From Stenotrophomonas mori (GTDB lineage Bacteria > Pseudomonadota > Gammaproteobacteria > Xanthomonadales > Xanthomonadaceae), in contig NZ_JAIKTS010000003.1 of the NCBI RefSeq assembly GCF_023556335.1, positions 311,670-375,669 of the forward strand: a stretch of 64,000 nucleotides of DNA, written 5' to 3'. The translations under genes were made by a program, and so were the position numbers. Numbering within the stretch: position 1 is the stretch's first letter; each line of letters opens with the position of its first letter. The notes beneath the pieces were generated by a model. The model saw nothing but the letters and a program-made list of their open reading frames with translations. It searched no databases and was not told the DNA's origin. Below, piece by piece: positions 37,802 to 47,263 of the stretch.

Positions 37802-39058
37802 TCAACCTTCCCAGATCGGCAGCTTCTTCGCCACCGCCACGTTCTTCAGCGCCACGTACCTGGGCAGGCCGTCGCGGCCGTAGGGCAGCGGCGCTTCGCC
37901 CCGGATCAGCGGCTGCAGGTAGCGGCGCGCCTTCTCGGTGATGCCAAAGCCGTCGCGGCGGATGAAGCCGGCCGGCATCTTCTTCTCGTGGTTGGCGACC
38001 TTCGACAGCGGCGCGGCCTCGATCTTCCAGCGGTACGGCGCGTCGGCGGTGCGTACGATCACCGGCATCACCGCATTGCGGCCTTCCAGCGCGAACCGCA
38101 CCGCGGCCTTGCCGACCGCCTGCGCCTGCTCCCAGTCGGTCTTGGACGCGAGGTGGCGGGCCGAGCGCTGCAGGTAGTCGGGCAGGGTCCAGTGCACCTT
38201 GTAGCCGAGCGTGGCCTTGACGCGGCCGGCCAGGTAGGACGCGACCCCGCCGAGCTGGGTATGGCCGAAGGAGTCCTTGACGCCGCCGGCGTCGGCGACG
38301 AAGCCGCCGTCGGCGGTGCGGATGCCTTCGCTGGCGACGACCACGCACCAGCCGACCTTCGCCACCACCTTCTCGACCCTGGCCAGGAAGGCGGCCTCGT
38401 CGTAGGCGCGTTCGGGCAGCAGCAGGATCTGCGGCGCGGCGTCCGGGTCCCCGCCCGCCAGCCCGGCCGCGGCGGCCAGCCAGCCGGCATGGCGGCCCAT
38501 GGCCTCGTAGATGAACACCCGGGTGGAGGTCTCGGCCATCGCCGCCACGTCCAGCGCGGCCTCGCGCACCGACACCGCGGTGTACTTGGCGGCCGAGCCG
38601 AAGCCCGGGCAGGTGTCGGTGACGGCCAGGTCGTTGTCGATGGTCTTGGGCACGCCCACGCAGGTCAGCGGGTAGTCGAACTCCCGGGCCAGCTGCGACA
38701 CCTTCAGCGCGGTGTCGGCCGAATCGTTGCCGCCGTTGTAGAGGAACCAGCGCACGTCGTGCGCCCTGAGCACGTCCAGCAGACGCTCGTACCTGGCCCG
38801 GTCCGCCTCCAGCGATTTGAGCTTGTAGCGGCACGATCCGAAGGCGCCGCCCGGCGTATGGGCCAGCCCGGCGATGTTGGCCGCCGGCTCCCTGGAGGTG
38901 TCGATCAGCTCCTCGCGCAGCGCGCCGAGGATGCCGTTGCGCGCCGCCAACACCTTGATTTTCCTTGCCCTGGCTTCGCTGATGACGGCGGAGGCGGTGG
39001 CGTTGATGACGGCGGTGACGCCGCCGGACTGGGCGTAGAGCAGGGTGCCTTGGGACAT
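37802..39058 (-). CDS. pfp: Pyrophosphate-dependent 6-phosphofructokinase
   Basis: Pfp reversibly phosphorylates fructose 6-phosphate with PPi rather than ATP. The 418-residue protein has LYNGGNDSADTA, where the ATP enzymes have GGDGS; this Asn/Asp form goes with PPi use. It also has VGVPKTIDNDL, the catalytic TIDND motif, and EAMGRHAGWL for sugar phosphate. Related PPi-PFKs in methylotrophs and Xanthomonas are encoded near hppA, as here. The ATG at 39058 is preceded by GAGAG. It is divergent from adk. With no ATP-PFK seen in the window, this may be the organism's glycolytic or gluconeogenic enzyme. Confidence 0.93.
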   Translation of the reverse strand: MSQGTLLYAQSGGVTAVINATASAVISEARARKIKVLAARNGILGALREELIDTSREPAANIAGLAHTPGGAFGSCRYKLKSLEADRARYERLLDVLRAHDVRWFLYNGGNDSADTALKVSQLAREFDYPLTCVGVPKTIDNDLAVTDTCPGFGSAAKYTAVSVREAALDVAAMAETSTRVFIYEAMGRHAGWLAAAAGLAGGDPDAAPQILLLPERAYDEAAFLARVEKVVAKVGWCVVVASEGIRTADGGFVADAGGVKDSFGHTQLGGVASYLAGRVKATLGYKVHWTLPDYLQRSARHLASKTDWEQAQAVGKAAVRFALEGRNAVMPVIVRTADAPYRWKIEAAPLSKVANHEKKMPAGFIRRDGFGITEKARRYLQPLIRGEAPLPYGRDGLPRYVALKNVAVAKKLPIWEG

Positions 39059-39206
39059 GGAAGGGTCTCTCGGAGGGGGGCGGTTCCGGGACATTGGCCG
39101 GATGCGGTAAGCTGCGTTATTGCGGTGCAGCGTGAATCGGCCCCTGAGTCTAACGCCGCTGTCCGTCCCTGAAAGACGTCGACCTCACATAGCAAGGGAG
39201 TCAGCA

Positions 39207-39770
39207 ATGCGATTGGTTCTGTTGGGACCGCCCGGTTCGGGCAAGGGCACGCAGGCGAGCCGCCTGAAGGAACACCTGGAGATCGCGCACATCTCCACCG
39301 GCGACCTGCTGCGCGCCGAAGTGGCCGCCGGCACCGAGCTGGGCAAGCAGGCCAAAGCGGTCATGGACGCCGGCAACCTGGTGTCCGACGACATCCTGCT
39401 GGGCATGCTCGAATCGCGCCTGGCCCAGGCCGACGTGGCCAAGGGCTTCATCCTCGACGGCTACCCGCGCAACGTCGCCCAGGCCAACGCGCTCGGCGCG
39501 CTGCTGGCACGGCTGCAGCAGCCGCTGGACGCCATCGTGCAACTGGACGTGCCGACCGAACTGCTGGTCGAGCGCATCGCCGGTCGCGCCCAGGAGCAGG
39601 GCCGTGCCGACGACAATCCCGAAGCGGTGCGCCACCGCCTGCAGGTCTACAACGAATCCACCGCGCCGGTGATCGACTTCTACGCCGCCAAGGGCACCCT
39701 GGCGCGGGTCGACGGGGTCGGCACGCTGGACGAGGTGCTGGCCCGCATCCTGGCGGCGATCAAGCGCTGA
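39207..39770 (+). CDS. adk: Adenylate kinase, short form
   Basis: Adk interconverts ATP, AMP and ADP. The 187-residue protein has the P-loop GPPGSGKGT at residues 7-15, AHISTGDLLRAE, FILDGYPRNVAQA and the short LID (RAQEQGRADDN) of the small bacterial form; it lacks the zinc-type LID insert. AAGGGAG lies six bases before the ATG at 39207. It is transcribed away from pfp, and mpl follows 85 bp downstream, a gene order found in Xanthomonas relatives. Confidence 0.97.
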   Translation: MRLVLLGPPGSGKGTQASRLKEHLEIAHISTGDLLRAEVAAGTELGKQAKAVMDAGNLVSDDILLGMLESRLAQADVAKGFILDGYPRNVAQANALGALLARLQQPLDAIVQLDVPTELLVERIAGRAQEQGRADDNPEAVRHRLQVYNESTAPVIDFYAAKGTLARVDGVGTLDEVLARILAAIKR

Positions 39771-39855
39771 ACCCCGGCGCCGGCCGCGTGCCGGCGCAGC
39801 CTCCGCGGCGGCCGCGACCGCCGCAACGGACGGCGGTATCGGCGACAATCGCCGG

Positions 39856-41220
39856 ATGAGAAAGATCCACATCCTCGGCATCGCCGGAACGTTCATGGGC
39901 GGCGTGGCCGCCCTGGCCCGCGAACTGGGCCACCAGGTCGAAGGCAGCGACCAGGCGGTCTACCCGCCCATGTCCACCCAGCTGGAGCGGCTGGGCATCG
40001 CCCTGTCGCAGGGCTACCTGGCCGACAACATCGGCCGCGACTGCGACGACATCGTGATCGGCAATGCGCTCTCGCGCGGCAACGCTGCGGTCGAGGCGGT
40101 CCTCGACCAGGGGCGCCGCTACACCAGCGGCGCGCAATGGCTGGCCGAGAACGTGCTGCCCGGCCGCGACACGCTGGCGGTCGCCGGCACCCACGGCAAG
40201 ACCACCACCACGACCATCCTGGCCTACCTGCTGCAGGCGGCCGGCCGCGCGCCGGGGTTCCTGATCGGCGGCGTGGCCGAGGATTTCGGCGTGTCGGCGC
40301 GCATCGGCCAGGGCCGCGCGTTCGTGGTCGAGGCCGACGAATACGACACCGCGTTCTTCGACAAGCGCAGCAAGTTCGTCCATTACCGGCCGCGGGTGGC
40401 GATCCTCAACAACCTGGAATACGACCACGCCGACATCTTCCCGGACGTGGCCGCGATCCAGCGCCAGTTCCACCACCTGGTGCGCACCCTGCCGGGCACC
40501 GGGCGGCTGATCGTCAATGGCGAGGACGCGCGCCTGGCCGAGGTGCTGGCGATGGGCTGCTGGACGCCGGTGGAACGCTTCGGCTTCGATCCCGCGCTGG
40601 AATGGAGCGCGCGCCTGGTCGAACAGGATGGCAGTGCGTTCGCGGTGCGGCACCGTGGCGTGGAGATGGCGACGGTGGCGTGGCCGCTGCTGGGCCGCCA
40701 CAACGTGCTCAACGGCCTGGCCGCCCTGGCGGCCGCGCATGCGGTGGGCGTGGACGTGGCCGCCGTCGCGCCGGCCCTGGCGCGCTTCCAGAGCGTCAAA
40801 CGGCGCATGGAGGTGATCGGCAGCGCACGGGGCGTGACCCTCTACGACGATTTCGCGCATCACCCGACCGCGATCCGCACCACCCTGGAAGGGCTGCGGG
40901 CCCGGGTCGGCGACGCCCGCATCGTGGTGGCGATGGAGCCGCGCAGCAACTCGATGCGCTCCGGCGCGCATGCCGGCGCGCTGGCGCCGTCGCTGGACGC
41001 GGCCGATGCGGTGGTGTTCCTGGCGCGCCCGGAGCTGCCGTGGAATGCCGCGCCGGTGATCGCCGCGGTGCGCGGCGAAGCGCAGGCGGTGGCCGACAGC
41101 GGGGCGCTGCTGGCCTGCCTGGAGCGTTGGGTGGGGGCCGGCGACCACGTCGTGTTCATGTCCAACGGCGGGTTCGACAACGCGCCGCGGCGGCTGCTGG
41201 TGGCATTGCAGGCGGATTGA
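39856..41220 (+). CDS. mpl: Murein peptide ligase (UDP-MurNAc:tripeptide ligase)
   Basis: Mpl re-attaches the recycled tripeptide L-Ala-D-Glu-meso-DAP to UDP-MurNAc, saving cell-wall building blocks. The 454-residue protein has the MurC-like start HILGIAGTFMGGVAALAREL, the ATP motif AGTHGKTTTTT at about 110-120, VEADEYDTAFFDKR, LNNLEYDHADIF and the C-terminal YDDFAHHPTAI. MurC and other Mur ligases differ in FDKRSKF and in the substrate region, which here fits Mpl. The gene follows adk on the same strand. Confidence 0.96.
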   Translation: MRKIHILGIAGTFMGGVAALARELGHQVEGSDQAVYPPMSTQLERLGIALSQGYLADNIGRDCDDIVIGNALSRGNAAVEAVLDQGRRYTSGAQWLAENVLPGRDTLAVAGTHGKTTTTTILAYLLQAAGRAPGFLIGGVAEDFGVSARIGQGRAFVVEADEYDTAFFDKRSKFVHYRPRVAILNNLEYDHADIFPDVAAIQRQFHHLVRTLPGTGRLIVNGEDARLAEVLAMGCWTPVERFGFDPALEWSARLVEQDGSAFAVRHRGVEMATVAWPLLGRHNVLNGLAALAAAHAVGVDVAAVAPALARFQSVKRRMEVIGSARGVTLYDDFAHHPTAIRTTLEGLRARVGDARIVVAMEPRSNSMRSGAHAGALAPSLDAADAVVFLARPELPWNAAPVIAAVRGEAQAVADSGALLACLERWVGAGDHVVFMSNGGFDNAPRRLLVALQAD

Positions 41221-41224
41221 CGGC

Positions 41225-41243
41225 GGCCCGCGCGTGGCGGGCC
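41225..41243. terminator. Hairpin between convergent mpl and the IclR gene
   Basis: GGCCCGC and GCGGGCC form a 7-bp stem around GCGTG in the 25-bp gap between the two convergent stop codons. It could end both transcripts, but no T run is present. Confidence 0.4.
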
Positions 41244-41245
41244 GG

Positions 41246-42070
41246 TCAGCCGGTATGGCCCATCGCCGCCGAGATCTGCCCCGCGGCGTCCAGCAGGGCC
41301 TGCACGTGCGCCGGGTCCGGCGTGCTCGGCAGGTAGTGGATGGAACCGACGATGGCCAGGGTGCCGAACAGCTCGCCGTCGGCCTGCAGCAGCGGCGCGG
41401 CCAGGGCGTTGATGCCGATGTACAGCTCTTCCGGGGCGTCGGCCCAGCCGCGCCGGCGCACCAGCGCAATCTCGGCGGCCAGCCGCTCCGGGTCGACGAT
41501 GGTGCGCGGGGTGCAGGCCGGCAGCGGTTGCTGCAGGTAGCCGTCGCGGAGCTTCTGCGCGCCGAACGCGAGCACGATCTTGCCCTGCGCCACGCTGTTG
41601 TGGTGGAAACGGGTGCCGGGGCGCAGGCTGATCTCCACCGGCGCGGTGCCGCGCAGCAGGTCGATGACCACCACTTCGTTGTCGGAGAAGGTGGAGATCA
41701 CCACCGTCTGCCCGACCTGGTCGCGCAGGCTCTCCAGCACCGGCCGCGCCAGGCTCACCACGTCGAAGCGGCTGTTGCAGGCGCGCGCCAGCAGGAACAT
41801 CTGCCAACCGACGCGGTACTGGTTGGTGTCCGGATCCTGGGCGACGTAGCCGTGCTCGCGCAGCACGCTGAGGTGGCGGTGGACGCGGGCCTTGGGCATG
41901 CCCAACAGCTGCGCCAGCCGCGTGACCCCAAGGCCACCCGGCGCCGAGGCCAGCGCCTCGACCACCTTCAGCGCGACGATCGCGGTGGGCAGGCCCTGTT
42001 CGATGGCCTCGTCGGGGGCCGGCGCGGTGCCGCGCGCATCCTTGGGGTCGGTCGAGGGGCTGGCGGGCAT
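41246..42070 (-). CDS. IclR-family transcriptional regulator
   Basis: The 274-residue protein has an N-terminal winged helix (about 25-90; VVEALASAPGGLGVTRLAQL, then MPKARVHRHLSVLREHGYV) and a C-terminal IclR effector domain with GQTVVISTFSDNEVVVIDLL, RPGTRFHHNSVAQGKIVLAF and INALAAPLLQADGELFGTLA. IclR proteins often control aromatic-acid catabolism. It lies beside the cupin-like gene and the MFS-dmp genes, and two 17-bp palindromes in the divergent promoter region (42828-42844 and 42899-42915) are candidate operators. The ATG at 42070 gives an N-terminal tail of about 20 residues before the helix-turn-helix. Confidence 0.93.
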   Translation of the reverse strand: MPASPSTDPKDARGTAPAPDEAIEQGLPTAIVALKVVEALASAPGGLGVTRLAQLLGMPKARVHRHLSVLREHGYVAQDPDTNQYRVGWQMFLLARACNSRFDVVSLARPVLESLRDQVGQTVVISTFSDNEVVVIDLLRGTAPVEISLRPGTRFHHNSVAQGKIVLAFGAQKLRDGYLQQPLPACTPRTIVDPERLAAEIALVRRRGWADAPEELYIGINALAAPLLQADGELFGTLAIVGSIHYLPSTPDPAHVQALLDAAGQISAAMGHTG

Positions 42071-42131
42071 TGCGTACCTGTGTGCATGGGCGTGGCGGGA
42101 ACGCGACCGGCGCCGGTCGCGTTTTTGCCGA

Positions 42132-42800
42132 TTATGGCAGGTCGATGTATCGCTCTGCGAAAACCTTGTAACGCTGGGTCTTCTCCGCGGCGGCGTCCTC
42201 GGCGCGCACGTAGCGGATCGAACTGCGGCCCTTGAGCTGGCGCGGCAGCAGGAAGCAGCGGATGAAGCGGGTTTCCTCGTCCTCGGTGGTCGGCGCCAGC
42301 ACCGGCGCATGGCCCAGCTCGAACCAGGCGTGCCCGGCCGGATGGTCGTGGCGCTGGCCCAGGGTCTCGATGCTGATCCGGCCGTAGTCGCAGATGCGGA
42401 TGCCCGGGCCCTGGTGGACATGGGTGAGGGCGACACCGCCCTTCGGGAAGTCGACCCGGTCGCAGCGCATCAGCCATTCGAAGCGCGGATCCAGGTCGAT
42501 CGGGGCTTCCAGCTTGAGCTCGCTGCGGGTGGCCGGGGCCGAGGGCAGAGCGCTCGCGGGGTGACCGGCCACGGTCAGGTCCCAGCGCCACAGCACGGTG
42601 TCCTCGGCGCCGTTGAGCAGGGTCAGCGGCGCCTGGCCGACGCGCGCCTGGGCCGGATCCAGGGCCTGCGCGTCGCTGGGCGATTCGACCATCAGCCCGC
42701 CCTGGCGCACGTACAGCGCACGCGGGCCCCCCGGCAGGTACACCGGCGGGCAGCCGGCCGGCAGGTGGTCTTCATGGAGGCGGAGGATCAGTTCGGACAT
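42132..42800 (-). CDS. Cupin-like protein of the catabolic cluster, function unknown
   Basis: The 222-residue product contains a cupin-type pattern, VALTHVHQGPGIRICDYGRI with two His, and a further His-rich segment RHDHPAGHAWFELGHAPVLA. I recognise no named family. It is transcribed divergently from the MFS/dmp run, and both share a promoter region with the palindromic operators, so it probably takes part in the same pathway. The IclR gene follows 61 bp downstream on the same strand. It could be a ring-cleavage-type, isomerase-like or sensor protein; the sequence does not decide. Confidence 0.75.
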   Translation of the reverse strand: MSELILRLHEDHLPAGCPPVYLPGGPRALYVRQGGLMVESPSDAQALDPAQARVGQAPLTLLNGAEDTVLWRWDLTVAGHPASALPSAPATRSELKLEAPIDLDPRFEWLMRCDRVDFPKGGVALTHVHQGPGIRICDYGRISIETLGQRHDHPAGHAWFELGHAPVLAPTTEDEETRFIRCFLLPRQLKGRSSIRYVRAEDAAAEKTQRYKVFAERYIDLP

Positions 42801-42827
42801 CGGACTCTCACTGTGGGTGCGGTATTC

Positions 42828-42844
42828 GTATCGTATATCGATAC
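42828..42844. promoter_or_regulatory. Palindromic operator 1 in the divergent promoter region
   Basis: GTATCG-TATAT-CGATAC is a perfect 6+6 inverted repeat with AT-rich spacer, 27 bp from the start of the cupin-like gene. An identical-half-site copy lies 71 bp away. IclR-type repressors bind such palindromes; binding is inference. Confidence 0.72.
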
Positions 42845-42898
42845 AGATTTATCTGTCATGTTCCATTTCTATTATTTTTGCGGTAGTTTGCGCACTCG

Positions 42899-42915
42899 GT
42901 ATCGTTTATCGATAC
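42899..42915. promoter_or_regulatory. Palindromic operator 2 in the divergent promoter region
   Basis: GTATCG-TTTAT-CGATAC has the same half-sites as operator 1 and ends 33 bp before the MFS start codon. The region between the two sites is AT-rich (about 42845-42898) and should contain both divergent promoters. Confidence 0.72.
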
Positions 42916-42948
42916 TCTCGTTTCGGCCAAGACTCCGGAGGGAAGCCA

Positions 42949-44214
42949 GTGGCACAGCGCGGTTCGACGATCCAGGAAGTGAGCGCCACCCCCGGTGGCC
43001 GTTGGTGGCAGGGCGCCAGCAAGCAGCAGTGGGGCACGTTCCGTTCGGCCTATCTGGGCTGGATGCTGGACGTGATGGACCTGATGTTGTTCGCGATGGT
43101 GCTCAAGCACGTCAGTGCGGACCTGGGCTTCGACAAGTCGCAGGCGGGCATGGTGATGTCGGCCACGCTGCTGGCCACGGCGCTGGGCGGGCTGGTGTTC
43201 GGCTACCTCGCCGACCGCATGGGCCGCGCCAAATCGATGATGCTGAGCATCATCTGCTACTCGATCGGCACCGCGCTGTGCGGCCTGTCCGACACCCTCG
43301 GGCAGCTGATGCTGTTCCGCATCGTGGTCGGCCTTGGCGTCGGCGGCGAGTGGTCGGCCGGTTCGGCCCTGGTCAGCGAGAGCTGGCCGGCGCAGCACCG
43401 CGGCAAGATCCTGGCCTGGATCCAGAGCGCGTTCGCCTCCGGCTACGCGGCCGCGGCGATCGTCGCCGCGCTGGTCGTGCCGACCCTGGGCTGGCGCTGG
43501 GTGTTCGTGGTCGGCCTGCTGCCGGCGCTGCTGGCGTTCTACGTGCGCCGCCACGTCAAGGAGCCGGAGATCTGGGTCAACCAGGCGCAGCGGCTGAGCT
43601 TCGGCCAGACCATGGGCAAGCTGTTCGGTGCGCATGCACGCAGCACCCTGGTCGGCCTGGCCTTCGTCACCGCGGCGATGTGCGGCTACTGGGGGCTGTT
43701 CACCTGGATCCCGACCTACCTGGCCACCCCGGTGGCCGACGGCGGTCCCGGGCTGGACCTGGTTAAGTCGACGATCTGGATCGTGATCATGCAGGTCGGC
43801 GCGGCGTTCGGGTTCGTCACGTTCGGCTACATCGCCGACCGGATCGGCCGCAAGAAGACCTTCATCCTGTTCTTCGTCTGCTCGGCGCTGACCGTGCCGC
43901 TGTTCGTGATGATCAAGTCGCCGATGGCGCTGATGGCCTTCGGCATCGTCGTCGCGTACTTCGGCACCGGCTTCTACAGCGGCTTCGCGCCGACCTTCGC
44001 CGAGATGTTCCCGACCACCGTGCGCGCCACCGCGCAGGGCTTCGTCTACAACGGCGGGCGCGCCATCGCCGCGATCGCCCCGGCGCTGATCGGCTTCCTC
44101 GCCAACCGCTACGGCGTGGCCAGCGGACTGATGGCCACCGCCGGGTTCTTCGCGCTGGCGGCGGTGATCGTGCTGCTGTTCCTGCCCGAGACCAAGGGCG
44201 CAGAACTGACCTGA
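42949..44214 (+). CDS. MFS transporter, aromatic-acid/H+ symporter type
   Basis: The 421-residue protein has twelve predicted transmembrane helices. It has the MFS loop motif GYLADRMGRAKS in loop 2-3 and a second copy GYIADRIGRKKTF in loop 8-9, plus GVGGEWSAGSALVSE. This profile matches the aromatic or benzoate acid symporter group. The start is a GTG at 42949 with GGAGG seven bases upstream. It opens the catabolic transcription unit with operator 2 directly upstream. Likely cargo is an aromatic acid or a ring-cleavage product. Confidence 0.92.
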   Translation: MAQRGSTIQEVSATPGGRWWQGASKQQWGTFRSAYLGWMLDVMDLMLFAMVLKHVSADLGFDKSQAGMVMSATLLATALGGLVFGYLADRMGRAKSMMLSIICYSIGTALCGLSDTLGQLMLFRIVVGLGVGGEWSAGSALVSESWPAQHRGKILAWIQSAFASGYAAAAIVAALVVPTLGWRWVFVVGLLPALLAFYVRRHVKEPEIWVNQAQRLSFGQTMGKLFGAHARSTLVGLAFVTAAMCGYWGLFTWIPTYLATPVADGGPGLDLVKSTIWIVIMQVGAAFGFVTFGYIADRIGRKKTFILFFVCSALTVPLFVMIKSPMALMAFGIVVAYFGTGFYSGFAPTFAEMFPTTVRATAQGFVYNGGRAIAAIAPALIGFLANRYGVASGLMATAGFFALAAVIVLLFLPETKGAELT

Positions 44215-44235
44215 GTGCAATGCTGGAGTAGAGAA

Positions 44236-44439
44236 ATGCCGATCATCCAAGTGACCCTGGTACAGGGCCGCGACGAAGCGAAAGTGCAGGGATTCATCCG
44301 CGAGGTGGCGCGTGTGGCGCACGCCGAGCTGGGCGCGCCGATGAGCGCCATCCGGGTGATGGTCAACGAGGTCGCGCCGCAGCGGTTCGCGGTGGGCGAC
44401 GTGCTCAAGAGCGATCCTGCCACCGGAGCCGGGCCGTGA
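44236..44439 (+). CDS. dmpI: 4-oxalocrotonate tautomerase (2-hydroxymuconate tautomerase)
   Basis: This small enzyme uses its N-terminal proline (exposed after Met removal; MPIIQVTL) as catalytic base to convert 2-hydroxymuconate into 4-oxalocrotonate. The 67-residue length is typical. Downstream GAPMSAIRVMVNEV is the family's central segment. The ATG at 44236 lies 22 bp after the transporter stop, with GGAG upstream. Its stop overlaps the GTG start of dmpE. It feeds the decarboxylase and hydratase encoded further on. Confidence 0.9.
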   Translation: MPIIQVTLVQGRDEAKVQGFIREVARVAHAELGAPMSAIRVMVNEVAPQRFAVGDVLKSDPATGAGP

Positions 44440-45233
44440 GCGCGCCGCTGCTCGACGGCGCCGCCATCGCCCGGCACGGCGCCGAGCTGCATGCGGCGCT
44501 GCGCGGCGGCGTCGCCGTGGCGCCGCTGAGCGAACGCCTCCCGGGCCTGGGGCTGGCCGACGCCTATGCGATCTCCAGCGACCTGCTGGCGCGCCGCCTG
44601 GCCGACGGCGAACGGGTGGTGGGCAAGAAGATCGGCGCCACCTCGGTGGCGGTGCAGCGCATGCTGAACGTGGAGCAGCCGGACTTCGGCTTCCTCACCG
44701 ACCGCATGCAGGTCGCCAACGGCGGGGTGCTGTCCACGGCGGGCCTGATCGCTCCGCGCGCCGAGGGCGAGATCGCCTTCCATCTCAAGCGCGACCTGGC
44801 CGGCCCGGGCGTCACCCACCATGACGTGCTGGCCGCCACCGAGGCGCTGTCGGTGTGCTTCGAGATCGTCGATTCGCGCATCGCCGACTGGCGCATCGGC
44901 ATCACCGATACCGTCGCCGACAACGCCTCGGCCGCGGCCTACGTGCTGGGCGACCTGCGGGTGCCGCCGAAGGACCTCGACCTGGGCACGCTGGGCATGG
45001 TGGTCGAGAAGAACGGCGAGCTGGCCGCCACCGGTGCCGGCGCCGCGGCGCTGGGCTCGCCGGTCAACTGCGTGGCCTGGCTGGCCAATACCCTGGGCCG
45101 CCTCGGCACGCCGCTCAAGGCCGGCGAGGTGATCCTGTCCGGCGCGCTGGTGCCGCTGATCCCGGTCGCCGCCGGCGACCACATGCGCGTGCGGGTCGGC
45201 GCGCTGGGCAGCGCCGAGATCCGCTTCGCATGA
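44436..45233 (+). CDS. dmpE: 2-oxopent-4-enoate hydratase
   Basis: This enzyme hydrates 2-oxopent-4-enoate to 4-hydroxy-2-oxovalerate, a step of the meta-cleavage pathway. The 265-residue protein has the family motifs [59 protein letters not shown] and [14 protein letters not shown], nearly the DmpE/XylJ pattern. It is paralogous to the decarboxylase encoded at 47260. The start is GTG, overlapping the tautomerase stop, which implies coupled translation. Confidence 0.93.
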   Translation: MSAPLLDGAAIARHGAELHAALRGGVAVAPLSERLPGLGLADAYAISSDLLARRLADGERVVGKKIGATSVAVQRMLNVEQPDFGFLTDRMQVANGGVLSTAGLIAPRAEGEIAFHLKRDLAGPGVTHHDVLAATEALSVCFEIVDSRIADWRIGITDTVADNASAAAYVLGDLRVPPKDLDLGTLGMVVEKNGELAATGAGAAALGSPVNCVAWLANTLGRLGTPLKAGEVILSGALVPLIPVAAGDHMRVRVGALGSAEIRFA

Positions 45234-45274
45234 CCCCTGCCTCCTCCCCCCCCATCGAACGACAGGAGTTCTGC

Positions 45275-46213
45275 ATGACCCTGAAAGCGGCCATCGTCGG
45301 TCCCGGCAACATCGGCACCGACCTGATGATCAAGATCCTGCGCCACGGCAAGCACGTCGAAATGGCGGCGCTGGTCGGCATCGACCCGGCCTCGGACGGG
45401 CTGGCGCGCGCCGCGCGCATGGGCGTGCCGACCATCGCTACCGGTGTGGCCGGTCTGGTCGCGTCGGAGCTGTTCGCCGACATCGATATCGTGTTCGACG
45501 CCACTTCGGCCGCCGCGCACGTGGCCAACGACGCGCTGCTGCGCGCGGCCAAGCCCGGCATCCGCGTGATCGACCTGACCCCGGCGGCGATCGGCCCGTA
45601 CTGCGTGCCGACGGTGAACCTGGACGACAACATCGACGCGGCCAACGTCAACATGGTCACCTGCGGCGGCCAGGCGACCATCCCGATGGTCGCGGCGGTG
45701 GCGTCGGTGGCCAAGGTCACGTACGCCGAGATCGTGGCCAGCATCGCCAGCAAGAGTGCCGGCCCCGGCACCCGCGCCAACATCGACGAATTCACCGAGA
45801 CCACCTCGCGCGCGATCGAGAGCGTGGGCGGTGCGGCGGTGGGCAAGGCGATCATCGTGCTCAACCCGGCCGAGCCGCCGCTGCTGATGCGCGACACCGT
45901 CTACGTGCTCAGCGAAGCGGCCGACACCGCGGCCATCGAAGCGGCGGTGGAGGCGATGGCCGCGCGGGTGGCCGCCTACGTGCCGGGCTACCGGCTCAAG
46001 CAGCGGGTGCAGTTCGAAGTGCTTGACGCCCCCGTCGACGTGCCGGGCGTGGGCCCGGCCACCGGCCTGAAGACCTCGATCTTCCTGGAAGTCGAAGGTG
46101 CCGCGCACTACCTGCCGGCCTATGCCGGCAACCTGGACATCATGACCTCGGCCGCGCTGGCCACTGGCGAGCGCATGGCCGCTGCGCTGCTGGCCGCGCG
46201 CGCGGCCGGGTGA
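45275..46213 (+). CDS. dmpF: Acetaldehyde dehydrogenase (acylating)
   Basis: This NAD- and CoA-dependent enzyme oxidises acetaldehyde to acetyl-CoA and works as a complex with the aldolase encoded next, channelling acetaldehyde between the two. The 312-residue protein has the Rossmann motif [13 protein letters not shown] at residues 6-18, the nucleophilic Cys130 in [13 protein letters not shown], and [16 protein letters not shown] lies nine bases before the ATG. It is separated from dmpG by 9 bp. Confidence 0.96.
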   Translation: MTLKAAIVGPGNIGTDLMIKILRHGKHVEMAALVGIDPASDGLARAARMGVPTIATGVAGLVASELFADIDIVFDATSAAAHVANDALLRAAKPGIRVIDLTPAAIGPYCVPTVNLDDNIDAANVNMVTCGGQATIPMVAAVASVAKVTYAEIVASIASKSAGPGTRANIDEFTETTSRAIESVGGAAVGKAIIVLNPAEPPLLMRDTVYVLSEAADTAAIEAAVEAMAARVAAYVPGYRLKQRVQFEVLDAPVDVPGVGPATGLKTSIFLEVEGAAHYLPAYAGNLDIMTSAALATGERMAAALLAARAAG

Positions 46214-46222
46214 GGAACGACC

Positions 46223-47263
46223 ATGACCGAGAACAAACTCTATATTTCCGACGTCACCCTGCGTGACGGCTCGCATGCGGTGCGCCACCGCTACAGCATC
46301 GCGCAGGTCCAGGCGATCGCGGCCGCGCTGGACCGGGCACGGGTGGATTCCATCGAAGTCGCCCATGGCGACGGCCTGCGCGGCTCCTCGTTCAACTACG
46401 GGTTCGGCGCGCACAGCGACGTGGAGTGGATCGCGGCGGCCGCCGGCGCGGTCGAGCATGCGCGGATCGCCACCCTGCTGCTGCCGGGCATCGGCACCGT
46501 GCACGACCTCCGGAACGCCCACGCCGCCGGCGCGCGCATCGTGCGCGTGGCCACCCACTGCACCGAGGCCGATGTCTCGCGGCAGCACATCGAAGCGGCC
46601 CGGGCGCTGGACATGGATGCGGTGGGCTTCCTGATGATGAGCCACATGACCGCGCCGGCGGCGCTGGCGGACGAGGCGAAGAAGATGGAGGGCTACGGCG
46701 CCTCCTGCGTCTACGTGGTCGACTCCGGCGGCGCGCTGAGCATGAACGGGGTGCGCGAGCGCGTGGCCGCGCTGCGCGAGGCCCTGCAGCCGGGCACCCA
46801 GATCGGCATCCATGCCCACCACAACCTGTCGCTGGGCGTGGCCAACTCCATCGTCGCGGTCGAGGCCGGGGCGCTCCGCGTGGATGCCAGCCTCGCCGGC
46901 ATGGGCGCCGGCGCCGGCAACGCACCGCTGGAGGTGTTCATCGCCGCGGCCGAGCGCATGGGCTGGGCCCATGGCTGTGACCTGTACGCGCTGATGGACG
47001 CGGCCGACGACCTGGTGCGTCCGTTGCAGGACCGTCCGGTGCGGGTGGACCGCGAGACCCTGGCGCTGGGCTATGCCGGCGTCTACTCGAGCTTCCTGCG
47101 CCACGCCGAGGTGGCCGCGCAGCGGTTCGGGATCAACACCGTGGACATCCTGGTGGAGCTGGGCAAGCGGCGCATGGTCGGCGGCCAGGAGGACATGATC
47201 GTCGACGTCGCACTGGACATGCTGCGTGCGCGCGGCGCACAACCGCAGGAGAAACAGGCATGA
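46223..47263 (+). CDS. dmpG: 4-hydroxy-2-oxovalerate aldolase
   Basis: The aldolase splits 4-hydroxy-2-oxovalerate into pyruvate and acetaldehyde, using a divalent metal. The 346-residue TIM-barrel protein has [13 protein letters not shown] at residues 10-22 (catalytic Arg, Asp and His) and the metal motif [15 protein letters not shown] near 195. The C-terminal domain that contacts DmpF is present. GAGGAAC precedes the ATG at 46223, and its stop overlaps the decarboxylase start (ATGA). Confidence 0.97.
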   Translation: MTENKLYISDVTLRDGSHAVRHRYSIAQVQAIAAALDRARVDSIEVAHGDGLRGSSFNYGFGAHSDVEWIAAAAGAVEHARIATLLLPGIGTVHDLRNAHAAGARIVRVATHCTEADVSRQHIEAARALDMDAVGFLMMSHMTAPAALADEAKKMEGYGASCVYVVDSGGALSMNGVRERVAALREALQPGTQIGIHAHHNLSLGVANSIVAVEAGALRVDASLAGMGAGAGNAPLEVFIAAAERMGWAHGCDLYALMDAADDLVRPLQDRPVRVDRETLALGYAGVYSSFLRHAEVAAQRFGINTVDILVELGKRRMVGGQEDMIVDVALDMLRARGAQPQEKQA

